Shown here one piece after another: positions 15,036 to 22,569 of a DNA stretch of 64,000 nucleotides. The first letter of the stretch is position 1. Every line of letters starts with the position of its first letter. This stretch comes from Chlorogloeopsis fritschii (lineage in GTDB: Bacteria > Cyanobacteriota > Cyanobacteriia > Cyanobacteriales > Nostocaceae): the NCBI RefSeq assembly GCF_043099315.1, contig NZ_CP170746.1, one strand, 5' to 3'. Position numbers and translations under genes: made by a program. The notes under the pieces are model-generated. The model did not search any database and had not been told where the DNA came from. It worked only from the letters and a program-made list of their open reading frames with translations.

Positions 15036-16355
15036 CTATTTTGTTAATGGCAGAGACGGTATTGAACTTTTAGGAAATATCGCTAGCTCGGTTTCTGGAT
15101 CGAAAAAGTGAATTTTTTCTGGTGCAAAGGATAACCAAATTTGTTCGCCAACACTTATAAAACGCTCTGGAGGTACTCGTACTTGCAGGGAATTTTTGAA
15201 TGTGCCAGCTTGTTGAAAACTCGTTCCCACAAGTTTCGTAGCAAGAAAAGAATCGTTGCCAAGATTTTCTGCCAACTCTACTTGAACGGGTAAATTTTTG
15301 GTGGCAGGTACACTTAAAGTCAAATGTTCTGGGCGAATTCCTAAAATTAACTTGCGTCCGTCGTATTTTTGCAAAGCACTTCCCCAAAAATCTGGGAGGG
15401 TGAAACGAAAATCGCCGTTGGTAATTAACAAGGGGGCGTGAAACTCTACAGGGATAAAATTCATTGGCGGTGAACCAATGAATTCGGCAACAAAAAGATT
15501 GGCAGGACGATTATAAAGCTCTAAAGGTCGATCAACTTGCTGGAGTTGACCTTGATTGAGGATAGCAATGCGATCGCCCATTGTCATTGCTTCTGTTTGA
15601 TCGTGAGTGACGTAAATAGTTGTTGTCCCTAGTTGGCGTTGCAGTTTGACAATTTGGGCACGGGTTTCCGCCCGTAGTTTCGCATCTAAATTAGAAAGTG
15701 GTTCATCCATTAAAAACACTTGGGGGTTACGTGCGATCGCTCGCCCTAGTGCGACTCGTTGCCTTTGTCCCCCAGATAACTGCTTGGGTAAGCGATTTAG
15801 TAGAGCTTCAATCTGCAATAGTTGGGCAACATACCGTACCTGTTCATGCACCGCCCGTTCTTTTTCTGAAATATAGCGGAGTCCTTTCGGTAGATTTCTT
15901 GTCACCCCAACTAATAAATTTTCTGCAAAAGAGAGATTCTCTCCCCCTCCTCCAGAACGGCGTCGCAATCCAAAAGCAATGTTGTCATACACCGTCATGT
16001 GGGGATAGAGGGCATAATTTTGAAACACCATTGCAATATCACGTTCCTTGGGAGGGAGGTTGTTGATTAGGCGATCGCCCACCCAGATATTGCCTCCAGT
16101 CATCACCTCTAACCCAGCAATTAGCCGCAGCAAGGTGCTTTTACCACAACCAGAAGGCCCCACCAGCACCATAAATTCACCATCTGCCACGGTGAGGTTA
16201 ATCCGCCGCAAGACATTCACGCTATCTGCACTTTTTGGAGTAGTTGCTTCCTCACTCTTGTCAGATGTAGATGTGAGTTGGGTTGGTAAAGCAACACTTT
16301 CCCCTTTCCGAGGGGGAAAACTTTTATAAACGTTTTCTAAAACTACCTGCGCCAC
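15036..16355 (-). CDS. MalK/UgpC-type sugar ABC transporter ATPase
   Basis: 439 residues, longer than the usual 360-370. Walker A GPSGCGKST, Q-loop in AMVFQNYALYPHMTVYDN, signature LSGGQRQRVALGRAIARNP, Walker B VFLMDEPLSNLD, H-loop TIYVTHDQTEA, and a MalK-type C-terminal TOBE region (LGIRPEHLTL). Two inserts account for the extra length: one at the N-terminus (about 15-48, Ser/Thr/Glu-rich) and one of about 45 residues between the Q-loop and the signature. It should energise uptake of a sugar or sugar phosphate with permeases encoded elsewhere, since none is adjacent. MalK-type ATPases often serve several transporters. Start at the ATG at 16355. Confidence 0.93.
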   Translation of the reverse strand: MAQVVLENVYKSFPPRKGESVALPTQLTSTSDKSEEATTPKSADSVNVLRRINLTVADGEFMVLVGPSGCGKSTLLRLIAGLEVMTGGNIWVGDRLINNLPPKERDIAMVFQNYALYPHMTVYDNIAFGLRRRSGGGGENLSFAENLLVGVTRNLPKGLRYISEKERAVHEQVRYVAQLLQIEALLNRLPKQLSGGQRQRVALGRAIARNPQVFLMDEPLSNLDAKLRAETRAQIVKLQRQLGTTTIYVTHDQTEAMTMGDRIAILNQGQLQQVDRPLELYNRPANLFVAEFIGSPPMNFIPVEFHAPLLITNGDFRFTLPDFWGSALQKYDGRKLILGIRPEHLTLSVPATKNLPVQVELAENLGNDSFLATKLVGTSFQQAGTFKNSLQVRVPPERFISVGEQIWLSFAPEKIHFFDPETELAIFPKSSIPSLPLTK

Positions 16356-16527
16356 GAGTATTAGTTACCGCAATTGTTCAAAATCACTAGTCGTTGAATT
16401 TTGGATTTGAGATGAAACTTTTAGCGCTCATGATACACGTTTGTCGTGACTACGAAAAGTAAAAAAAACAGCTTTTTCCATCACAACCGCACTACCTTGG
16501 AAGAAAGCACATTTGAGAATTGTGTTT

Positions 16528-17784
16528 ATGGCTTCTCATCTCACCTCAAATTATTCTCCAACAGAGACGCCAACTCCTGTCCATGACATTGTAGACGTAC
16601 AAACTACAAATTGTTGTATTGTTGGTGGTGGCCCGGCAGGAGCGGTTCTTGCTTTACTTTTAGCACGTCAAGGCATCCCTGTGATTTTGCTGGAAGCGCA
16701 CAAAGATTTTGACCGTGACTTTCGAGGAGACACCATTCACCCATCGGTGATGGAAATTATGGAGGAACTGGGGTTAGCCGATCGCTTACTACAACTTCCT
16801 CATGCCAAAATGCGTCAAATCAACATTAAAACTCCAGAAGCTAGTGTTACTTTGGCTGACTTCAGTCATCTTCATACGCGCTATCCCTACATTACGATGC
16901 TTCCGCAAGCAAGATTTTTGGAGTTTATCACTGCCGAAGCCCAAAAGTATCCAAATTTTCAGCTGATTATGGGTGCGAACGTGCAGGAGTTGATAGAAGA
17001 GGATGGAGTAATTCGGGGTGTGCGCTATCGCGGGCATGGTGGTTGGCACGAAATTCGGGCAATTCTGACAGTCGGTGCCGATGGACGCCACTCACGCCTG
17101 CGTCAGTTGGCTAACTTTGAATCTATCCAAACTTCACCGCCAATGGATGTGCTGTGGTTCCGCTTACCCAAAAACCCAGACGACTTAGAGGGTGGGATAG
17201 GGCGTATCGGTCGCGGTCACATCTTAGTTATGTTAGATCGTGGTGATCAATGGCAAATTGCCTATGTGATTCCGAAAGGTGGTTATCAGGAAATTCGTGC
17301 TGCTGGTTTAGAAGCTTTGAGAAAGTCTGTCGTAGACGTAGTACCAGAGTTACAAGACCGCGTAGAATACTTACAAGATTGGTCACAAATTGCTTTCTTA
17401 TCGGTAGAGTCTAGCCGCCTCAAACGTTGGTATCGCCACGGATTACTACTTATCGGTGATGCCGCCCATATTATGTCTCCTGTGGGTGGAGTCGGTATCA
17501 ACTATGCAATTCAAGATGCTGTGGTTGCTGCCAATGTCCTTAGTAAACCGTTAAAACAAGGACGTGTAGAACTGTCTCACCTAGCAAAAGTGCAGCGCCA
17601 ACGGCAATTACCAACCCGCGTTATTCAAGCATTTCAATCTTTAGTGCAGCAGCGGATCTTTGCCCGCGTTCTCAACTCAAATCAACTGTTGCAGTTGCCA
17701 GCTTGGTTGCGCTTACCTTGGTTGCGTGACTTTCCAGTACGGTTAGTAGCCTATGGTCTTTTTCCTGCTCACGTCAAGACTTAA
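16528..17784 (+). CDS. FAD-dependent aromatic-ring-type monooxygenase (UbiH/PHBH group)
   Basis: 418 residues from the ATG at 16528; a TTG 15 bases upstream would add MRIVF but has no better ribosome site. FAD-binding Rossmann motif GGGPAGAVLALLLARQG (near 38), DG motif in VGADGRHSRLRQLA, and the GD motif in LIGDAAHIMSPVGGVGINYA. These three define class A flavoprotein monooxygenases (FAD_binding_3). The substrate cannot be told from sequence; related cyanobacterial proteins are annotated only as FAD-dependent oxidoreductases. It stands alone, divergent from the MalK-type ATPase with a 172-base gap. Confidence 0.9.
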   Translation: MASHLTSNYSPTETPTPVHDIVDVQTTNCCIVGGGPAGAVLALLLARQGIPVILLEAHKDFDRDFRGDTIHPSVMEIMEELGLADRLLQLPHAKMRQINIKTPEASVTLADFSHLHTRYPYITMLPQARFLEFITAEAQKYPNFQLIMGANVQELIEEDGVIRGVRYRGHGGWHEIRAILTVGADGRHSRLRQLANFESIQTSPPMDVLWFRLPKNPDDLEGGIGRIGRGHILVMLDRGDQWQIAYVIPKGGYQEIRAAGLEALRKSVVDVVPELQDRVEYLQDWSQIAFLSVESSRLKRWYRHGLLLIGDAAHIMSPVGGVGINYAIQDAVVAANVLSKPLKQGRVELSHLAKVQRQRQLPTRVIQAFQSLVQQRIFARVLNSNQLLQLPAWLRLPWLRDFPVRLVAYGLFPAHVKT

Positions 17785-18109
17785 GTATGGTACATTTATA
17801 CTATTTAGTGCAAAGTCAAACAAAGGTACTTGCTTGGCTTTTATGCTAGAACAGTTTCAATGCCAAGGGTATAAATATGGAAATGGCTAATAAATTTGAT
17901 CGAGACCAAAAACAAAATTTGCGATATCTGTAGATGAATATACAGAGATAATAAGTGTATAATTTTACTTCATATGTTTAATCATTTATACTGGGCAGCA
18001 CCGAGCATTTTTTGAAGTCAGACTCCCACGGGCAAATAGCCCAAAACGAGGGGATGAAAATTTGACTCTTCCTACACCCCCACACCCATTTTCAAGACAG
18101 GAGGATTGA
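17785..18109. other. 325-base gap upstream of ssb
   Basis: No supportable frame. It ends with a strong ribosome site (aggagg, 18100-18105 region) for the ssb gene and a C-rich segment of cacaccc words near 18075. The ssb promoter should lie here; no box is clear enough to name. Confidence 0.5.
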
Positions 18110-18644
18110 ATGAACAGCTGCATTTTGATGGTGGAAATTATCAAAGAACCAGAACTACGCTATACACCAGATGGATTGGAACTGACGGAAATGCTGGTGC
18201 AGTTTTCAAGCACACGGGAGGGTGAAGCGCCAGCAACTTTGAGAGTAGTAGGTTGGGGTAATTTGGCAAAAGAAGTTCAGCAGAACTATCACGCAGGCGA
18301 TCGCGTACTTGTAGAAGGGCGTTTGGGAATGCACACCATTGATCGCCCAGAAGGTTTCAAAGAAAAACGAGTCTGAATTAACATTGCAAAAAATTTACCC
18401 GCTAGTTGTGGGTGAGAATGTCAGTGCATCGCCAGCAGCACCTGTTGCTAGCCCCAGCCAAAAAACAGTTTCTAATTACGAGTCACCACCATTGAGTAAA
18501 CCCACTCCAGCAACAAATAAAGTTGGTGTCACCTCCCAAAGCGACTTCTCACAACCAGCACCGCAAAGCTCAAATTACGAGCATGGTTCTTATTCGGCAC
18601 CAGTTACAAACGAAGAACCAGATATTGACGACATTCCTTTTTAG
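18110..18644 (+). pseudogene. ssb: Single-stranded DNA-binding protein, interrupted by a +1 frameshift
   Basis: The first frame (18110-18376, 88 residues) starts MNSCILMVEIIKEPELRYTP after a good AGGAGG site and carries an OB-fold with LRVVGWGNLAKEVQQNYHAG and LVEGRLGMHTIDRPEG. It stops at TGA after KEKRV. Skipping one base at GTC-TGA joins exactly to ELTLQKIYPL in the second frame, which continues through a Ser/Pro-rich linker to the acidic tip DIDDIPF that SSB uses to recruit partners. The joined product would be about 177 residues, normal for the family. Either one base was inserted (mutation or sequencing error), or ribosomes shift +1 at the UGA as in the prfB gene. Both halves look conserved and not decayed, so the break is recent, wrong or programmed. 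Other ssb copies may exist elsewhere. Confidence 0.85.
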
Positions 18645-18651
18645 CTCATTT

Positions 18652-18717
18652 GTAGGGTGGGCACTGCTTAACTTTCCTCAAACCCTTATTTTTCTTTATG
18701 GACAGTGCCCACCTTAC
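18652..18717 (+). terminator. Long-loop inverted repeat after ssb
   Basis: gtagggtgggcactg (18652-18666) is matched by cagtgcccaccttac (18703-18717) with one mismatch; the loop is about 36 bases. It starts eight bases after the ssb stop. There is no clear T run after the stem, so termination is possible but unproven; the same core gtaggGTgGGC is widespread in cyanobacterial gaps. Confidence 0.45.
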
Positions 18718-18925
18718 TATTATTGAGAATGGTACAAGACTTCAGTATAGTCAAATTTCTAGATTTGTGCTGTATGTATAATTTTTTATCAAAATTTTGA
18801 ATCAAAAATGCGAGAATCAAACAAATCACTTTTTCGTCTCACAAAAGTTGAGATTTAACATAAAACAAGATAGCGACTGTTAAAATCCTACTAATTTTAA
18901 ATTTTAAGATTAATACTCGGCTGCT

Positions 18926-20785
18926 ATGAAAGAAACTATCCTAGATGTTCGCAATCTGCAAGTTGAATTTGCTGGCGATGACAAAATAGTTAAAGCCGTA
19001 GATGATATTTCCTTTAAATTACATCGTGGTGAGACTCTAGGAATAGTCGGAGAGTCGGGGAGCGGAAAGTCAGTAACAGCCCAAGCGGTGATGGGTTTGC
19101 TACAATCTCCAGGTAGGGTTACTGGCGGGGAAATTTGGTTTCATCCCCAGGAAAATGGTAAACCCCTAAATTTAGTAGAGTTGCCTCCTGAAGAAATGCA
19201 ATTGTACCGGGGTGGTGACATTGCTATGGTTTTTCAAGAACCAATGAGTTCTCTAAACCCAGTTTATACCATTGGTTTTCAGCTTGTAGAAGCAATTTTG
19301 CGACATCAAAATATTTCTAAACAACAAGCGCGACAACAAGCGATCGCTCGCCTGCAAGAAGTAAAACTGCTTCCGAGCGATGAGCAGCTCAAACAAGAGT
19401 ACTTAAAAACTACCCAAGACGAACAAAAGCTGCTGAAGTTAGTAAACCAACATAAAGAAGCAATACTAGAGCGTTATCCGCATCAACTTTCTGGGGGACA
19501 GTTGCAGCGGGTAATGATTGCAATGGCAATATCTTGTAACCCATTAATATTAATTGCCGATGAACCAACCACAGCATTAGATGTAACGGTACAAGCGACA
19601 ATTCTTGACTTGTTGCGAGAATTGCAAACTAGTCGCGACATGGCATTGATTTTCATCACCCACGACTTAGGACTAATAGCGGAAGTTGCAGATAAAGTTG
19701 CAGTGATGTACAGAGGCAAGATTGTCGAATTTGACGATGCAGTCAAAATTTTTGCTAATCCCCAGCATCCCTACACTAAAGGCTTGGTAGCTTGTCGCCC
19801 CAAACTTCACCGCCATCCCCAAAAGCTGCTCACCGTTGCTGACTATATGAACGTGGAGGAACTGCCCACAGGACAAGCGATCGTTCAGGCGAAAGAACCC
19901 ACAGAACCTCCAGATTTAACGCCCGAAGAAATTGCCCACAGATTGGCGAATCTAGAAAAAGAACAACCCCTGTTGGAAGTACACGATCTCAAAGTAGGAT
20001 TTCCCATCAAAGGAATGTTTGGCGGTACAAAACGCTACAACATGGCTGTAAATGGCGTATCTTTTGATGTTAAACGCGGCGAAACAGTGGGGTTGGTTGG
20101 AGAATCGGGTTGTGGTAAAACTACCTTGGGCAGAACCTTACTGCGATTAATAGAACCAGTGGGCGGGCAGATCCTCTTTGAGGGGCGAAATATTACTACC
20201 CTCAAAGGCGAAGCGTTGCAAAAACTGCGGCGAGAAATGCAAATTGTCTTCCAAAACCCCTTTAGTGCCTTAGATCCGCGCATGAAAGTGGGAGCAGCGA
20301 TCGCAGAACCTTTAGTAATTCACTCTATTGCCAAGACAAAACAACAACGGCGAGAACGTGTAGCTTATTTGTTAGAAAGGGTGGGCTTGAGTGCAGATGC
20401 CATGAACCGCTATCCGCATCAGTTTTCCGGCGGGCAACGGCAGCGGATTTGTATTGCTCGTTCTTTGGCTTTAAATCCTAAGTTTATTATCTGCGATGAA
20501 TCGGTTTCGGCGTTAGATGTATCAGTACAGGCGCAGGTACTGAATTTACTTAAAGAATTGCAAAGCGAATTTGGTTTGACTTACATCTTCATTTCCCATG
20601 ACCTGAGTGTCGTCAAATTTATGAGCGATCGCATTCTGGTGATGAATCAAGGTCAAATCGTAGAGAAAGGTATAGCTGAAAACATCTACCGCGAACCCAA
20701 AGAGGAATATACGCAGAAGCTAATTGCTTCTATTCCTACTGGTAGTCCTGAACGGGTGCAGAAGCGGCACTTAAGAGCATCGTAA
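18926..20785 (+). CDS. Peptide-type ABC transporter ATPase, DppD-DppF fusion
   Basis: 619 residues with two complete ATPase domains. Domain 1 (about 5-275): Walker A GESGSGKSVTA, signature LSGGQLQRVMIAMA, Walker B LILIADEPTTALD. Domain 2 (about 348-605): Walker A GESGCGKTTLGR, signature FSGGQRQRICIARSL, Walker B FIICDESVSALD. Both end with the oligopeptide-type C-terminal extension (HPYTKGLVACRP; EEYTQKLIASIPTG). This is the fused form of DppD/OppD and DppF/OppF that drives uptake of peptides, nickel or related compounds. Domain 1 has an insertion (around 150-185, KLLPSDEQLKQEYLKTTQDE) before the signature. No permease or binding protein is adjacent. Confidence 0.95.
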   Translation: MKETILDVRNLQVEFAGDDKIVKAVDDISFKLHRGETLGIVGESGSGKSVTAQAVMGLLQSPGRVTGGEIWFHPQENGKPLNLVELPPEEMQLYRGGDIAMVFQEPMSSLNPVYTIGFQLVEAILRHQNISKQQARQQAIARLQEVKLLPSDEQLKQEYLKTTQDEQKLLKLVNQHKEAILERYPHQLSGGQLQRVMIAMAISCNPLILIADEPTTALDVTVQATILDLLRELQTSRDMALIFITHDLGLIAEVADKVAVMYRGKIVEFDDAVKIFANPQHPYTKGLVACRPKLHRHPQKLLTVADYMNVEELPTGQAIVQAKEPTEPPDLTPEEIAHRLANLEKEQPLLEVHDLKVGFPIKGMFGGTKRYNMAVNGVSFDVKRGETVGLVGESGCGKTTLGRTLLRLIEPVGGQILFEGRNITTLKGEALQKLRREMQIVFQNPFSALDPRMKVGAAIAEPLVIHSIAKTKQQRRERVAYLLERVGLSADAMNRYPHQFSGGQRQRICIARSLALNPKFIICDESVSALDVSVQAQVLNLLKELQSEFGLTYIFISHDLSVVKFMSDRILVMNQGQIVEKGIAENIYREPKEEYTQKLIASIPTGSPERVQKRHLRAS

Positions 20786-20787
20786 GA

Positions 20788-21000
20788 CTAAAAAATCTGC
20801 GATCGCGTCGGGATAGAATATTCCACAGAGCGGGGATTATCTATTCGTACAGAAGCATCCAATATCTCCAACCCAACTATATTTCCATCTCGGTCATAAT
20901 CAAAAATTACCCCAGGTTTTTCTTCGTCACTTTCTTCTATTGGCAGATCGCTAAACAGGATTCTTAGCACATCTACTTCAGGATCGTAGGTAATCTTCAT
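20788..21000 (-). CDS. DUF2283 small protein, antitoxin-like partner
   Basis: 70 residues from the ATG at 21000, chosen because GGAG lies eight bases upstream; a TTG at 21012 would add four residues. It begins MKITYDPEVDVLRILFSD and has a VIFDYDRDGNIVGLEILDAS core, the DUF2283 pattern. Its start overlaps the stop of the DUF4258 gene by ATGA, so translation is probably coupled. DUF2283 and DUF4258 genes are commonly paired in cyanobacteria and look like a toxin-antitoxin-type unit, but this is not proven. It ends two bases from the stop of the convergent ABC ATPase gene. Confidence 0.85.
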   Translation of the reverse strand: MKITYDPEVDVLRILFSDLPIEESDEEKPGVIFDYDRDGNIVGLEILDASVRIDNPRSVEYSIPTRSQIF

Positions 21001-21257
21001 GGTTGTCTCCAATATTTCTCTATTTTGCTAGTTCGATATACAGTTATCACAACTTTAGGGTCAACATCATCTGCTACAAGAACGCGTAGCAAAAAGATTT
21101 TACCGTCGCCAAAATCAACTTGTGATTGATATGCTTTTCGCCCTTCTTTTTCCTGTATAATCTGCTGGGGGTTGTCTAAAACAGATTCAACCAAAGATAG
21201 AGAAATCCTTCGTCGTTCCATCTCTTCTTGAACATGACGAGAAATTCTGTATCTCAT
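20997..21257 (-). CDS. DUF4258 small protein, toxin-like partner
   Basis: 86 residues from the ATG at 21257 (MRYRISRHVQEEMERR); upstream in-frame codons give an AT-rich tail without family similarity. The features ISRHVQEEMERRRIS, VLDNPQQIIQEKEGRKAYQS and VVITVYRTSKIEKYW match the DUF4258 fold, related to RelE/BrnT-like small toxins. It is translationally coupled (ATGA) to the DUF2283 gene. A damaged second copy lies just upstream at 21475-21650. Toxin activity is inferred from gene pairing and size only. Confidence 0.82.
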   Translation of the reverse strand: MRYRISRHVQEEMERRRISLSLVESVLDNPQQIIQEKEGRKAYQSQVDFGDGKIFLLRVLVADDVDPKVVITVYRTSKIEKYWRQP

Positions 21258-21474
21258 TTTGATGTAAGCTACACTCCTATCGAAATTAAAGGTTTTATTA
21301 AAAATCAAATAACTAAAATTGTACCAAAGCCTATTAGACCAACTATTTTCCAAACTTGTTCAAATAACTGATATTGCTGCACAATTATTCTTTCTTAAAA
21401 GAGTAATAAATTGCAATCGCGACTTGAATTTAATAAAAATGGACTCAACAACCTGCGATCGCGTCAGCTGGTTA

Positions 21475-21650
21475 AAATCCAGTTGTGAATATACTTTTCG
21501 CCCTTCTTTTCCGGTACAATCTGCTGGTGATTGTCTAAAACAATTCAACCAAAGATAGGGGAATCCTTCGTCATTCCATTTCTGCTTGAGCATGACGAGA
21601 AATTCTGCATCTGTTTTTGATGCAAGCTACGCTCCTATCGAAATTCAAAA
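21475..21650 (-). pseudogene. Decayed duplicate of the DUF4258 gene
   Basis: This stretch repeats the DNA of the DUF4258 gene and its leader at about 80-90% identity. Shared words include cttttcgcccttctttt, ttgtctaaaaca and catgacgagaaattctg. Relative to the intact copy, the start codon is gone (caaaatgaga has become caaaaacaga on the coding strand) and a base is lost in the gaatctgtt segment (now gaattgtt), shifting the frame. A 77-residue frame on this strand is only a product of the shift. No DUF2283 copy follows it. Confidence 0.8.
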
Positions 21651-21683
21651 ATATGTGAGTGTAAGTGTGTATAAGGAGTAACC

Positions 21684-22496
21684 ATGCGTCGGTTGTCGTT
21701 CGTTTTGTCCGCAGCTTTACTGCTTAATCTGTTCGCCGTCACTAAATCCAGTAGTATTACCTTTGGCGAGTCAGATGAAGGACGTCACCCGAATGTCGGT
21801 GCGCTTTCGGCTGACTTTGACGGTACAGGTACGAAATTTGCCTTCTGTACGGGTACTTTAGTCGCACCGAAGGTTGTGCTAACAGCAGCACACTGCCTTG
21901 ACTTTCTCCCTAGCTACGGCATCAGTACAGTCTACGTTAGCTTCAATCAAACCTTCGATCAATCCAACACATTTTACAGTGGTAGTTACGTTCCCCACCC
22001 AGAATACGGCAAAAATCAGAACGATCCAAAGGATATCGGTGTCATCCTGTTAAATGAGGAACCACTGCAACCTGGGACATTAACACCGCTACCTCTAGCC
22101 AAGCTACCTCAGGCTGGTTTACTTGATAGCTTGAAGGCTCAAGGAACGCTGAAAAATCAAGTTTTTACTGCTGTTGGTTATGGACAAGTGCGGGAGACAA
22201 AGCGTTTGGGGCCAAAGGCAATCATGGATAATGCTAATCGAAACATGGTACTGCAAACATTCCAGGCGTTGAACAAAGCTTGGTTGCGGTTATCTCAAAA
22301 TCCCTCGACGGGGGATGGTGGTACTTGTTACGGCGACTCTGGCGGGCCACATTTCCTTGGCGGCGCGGAATCAGATCTGATTGTAGCAATTACTAGCACG
22401 GGCGACACTGTTTGCCGAGCCACTGATGTAGATTATCGGCTGGATACGCCTTCAGCACGCGATTTTTTGCAGCAGTTTGGAGTTCTACTTCCCTAA
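21684..22496 (+). CDS. Secreted trypsin-like serine protease (S1)
   Basis: 270 residues; AAGGAG seven bases before the ATG at 21684. N-terminal signal peptide (about 1-23, MRRLSFVLSAALLLNLFAV). The S1 catalytic triad is complete: His70 in LTAAHCLD, Asp117 in NDPKDIGVILL and Ser219 in CYGDSGGPHF. A cysteine pair (Cys55/Cys71) and Cys215 with a later Cys (TVCRATD) can form the usual disulfides. The S1 pocket residue six before Ser219 falls in a GDGGTCYG stretch; I do not predict specificity. It should act in the periplasm or outside the cell. It stands alone, head-on against the phytochrome gene. Confidence 0.92.
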   Translation: MRRLSFVLSAALLLNLFAVTKSSSITFGESDEGRHPNVGALSADFDGTGTKFAFCTGTLVAPKVVLTAAHCLDFLPSYGISTVYVSFNQTFDQSNTFYSGSYVPHPEYGKNQNDPKDIGVILLNEEPLQPGTLTPLPLAKLPQAGLLDSLKAQGTLKNQVFTAVGYGQVRETKRLGPKAIMDNANRNMVLQTFQALNKAWLRLSQNPSTGDGGTCYGDSGGPHFLGGAESDLIVAITSTGDTVCRATDVDYRLDTPSARDFLQQFGVLLP

Positions 22497-22569
22497 ATTA
22501 TGTAATTTTAATAACAGTGTACTCTGCGTGAACGTGGCGATCGCTCAACTAATAATCGCCTAGAGTTTG

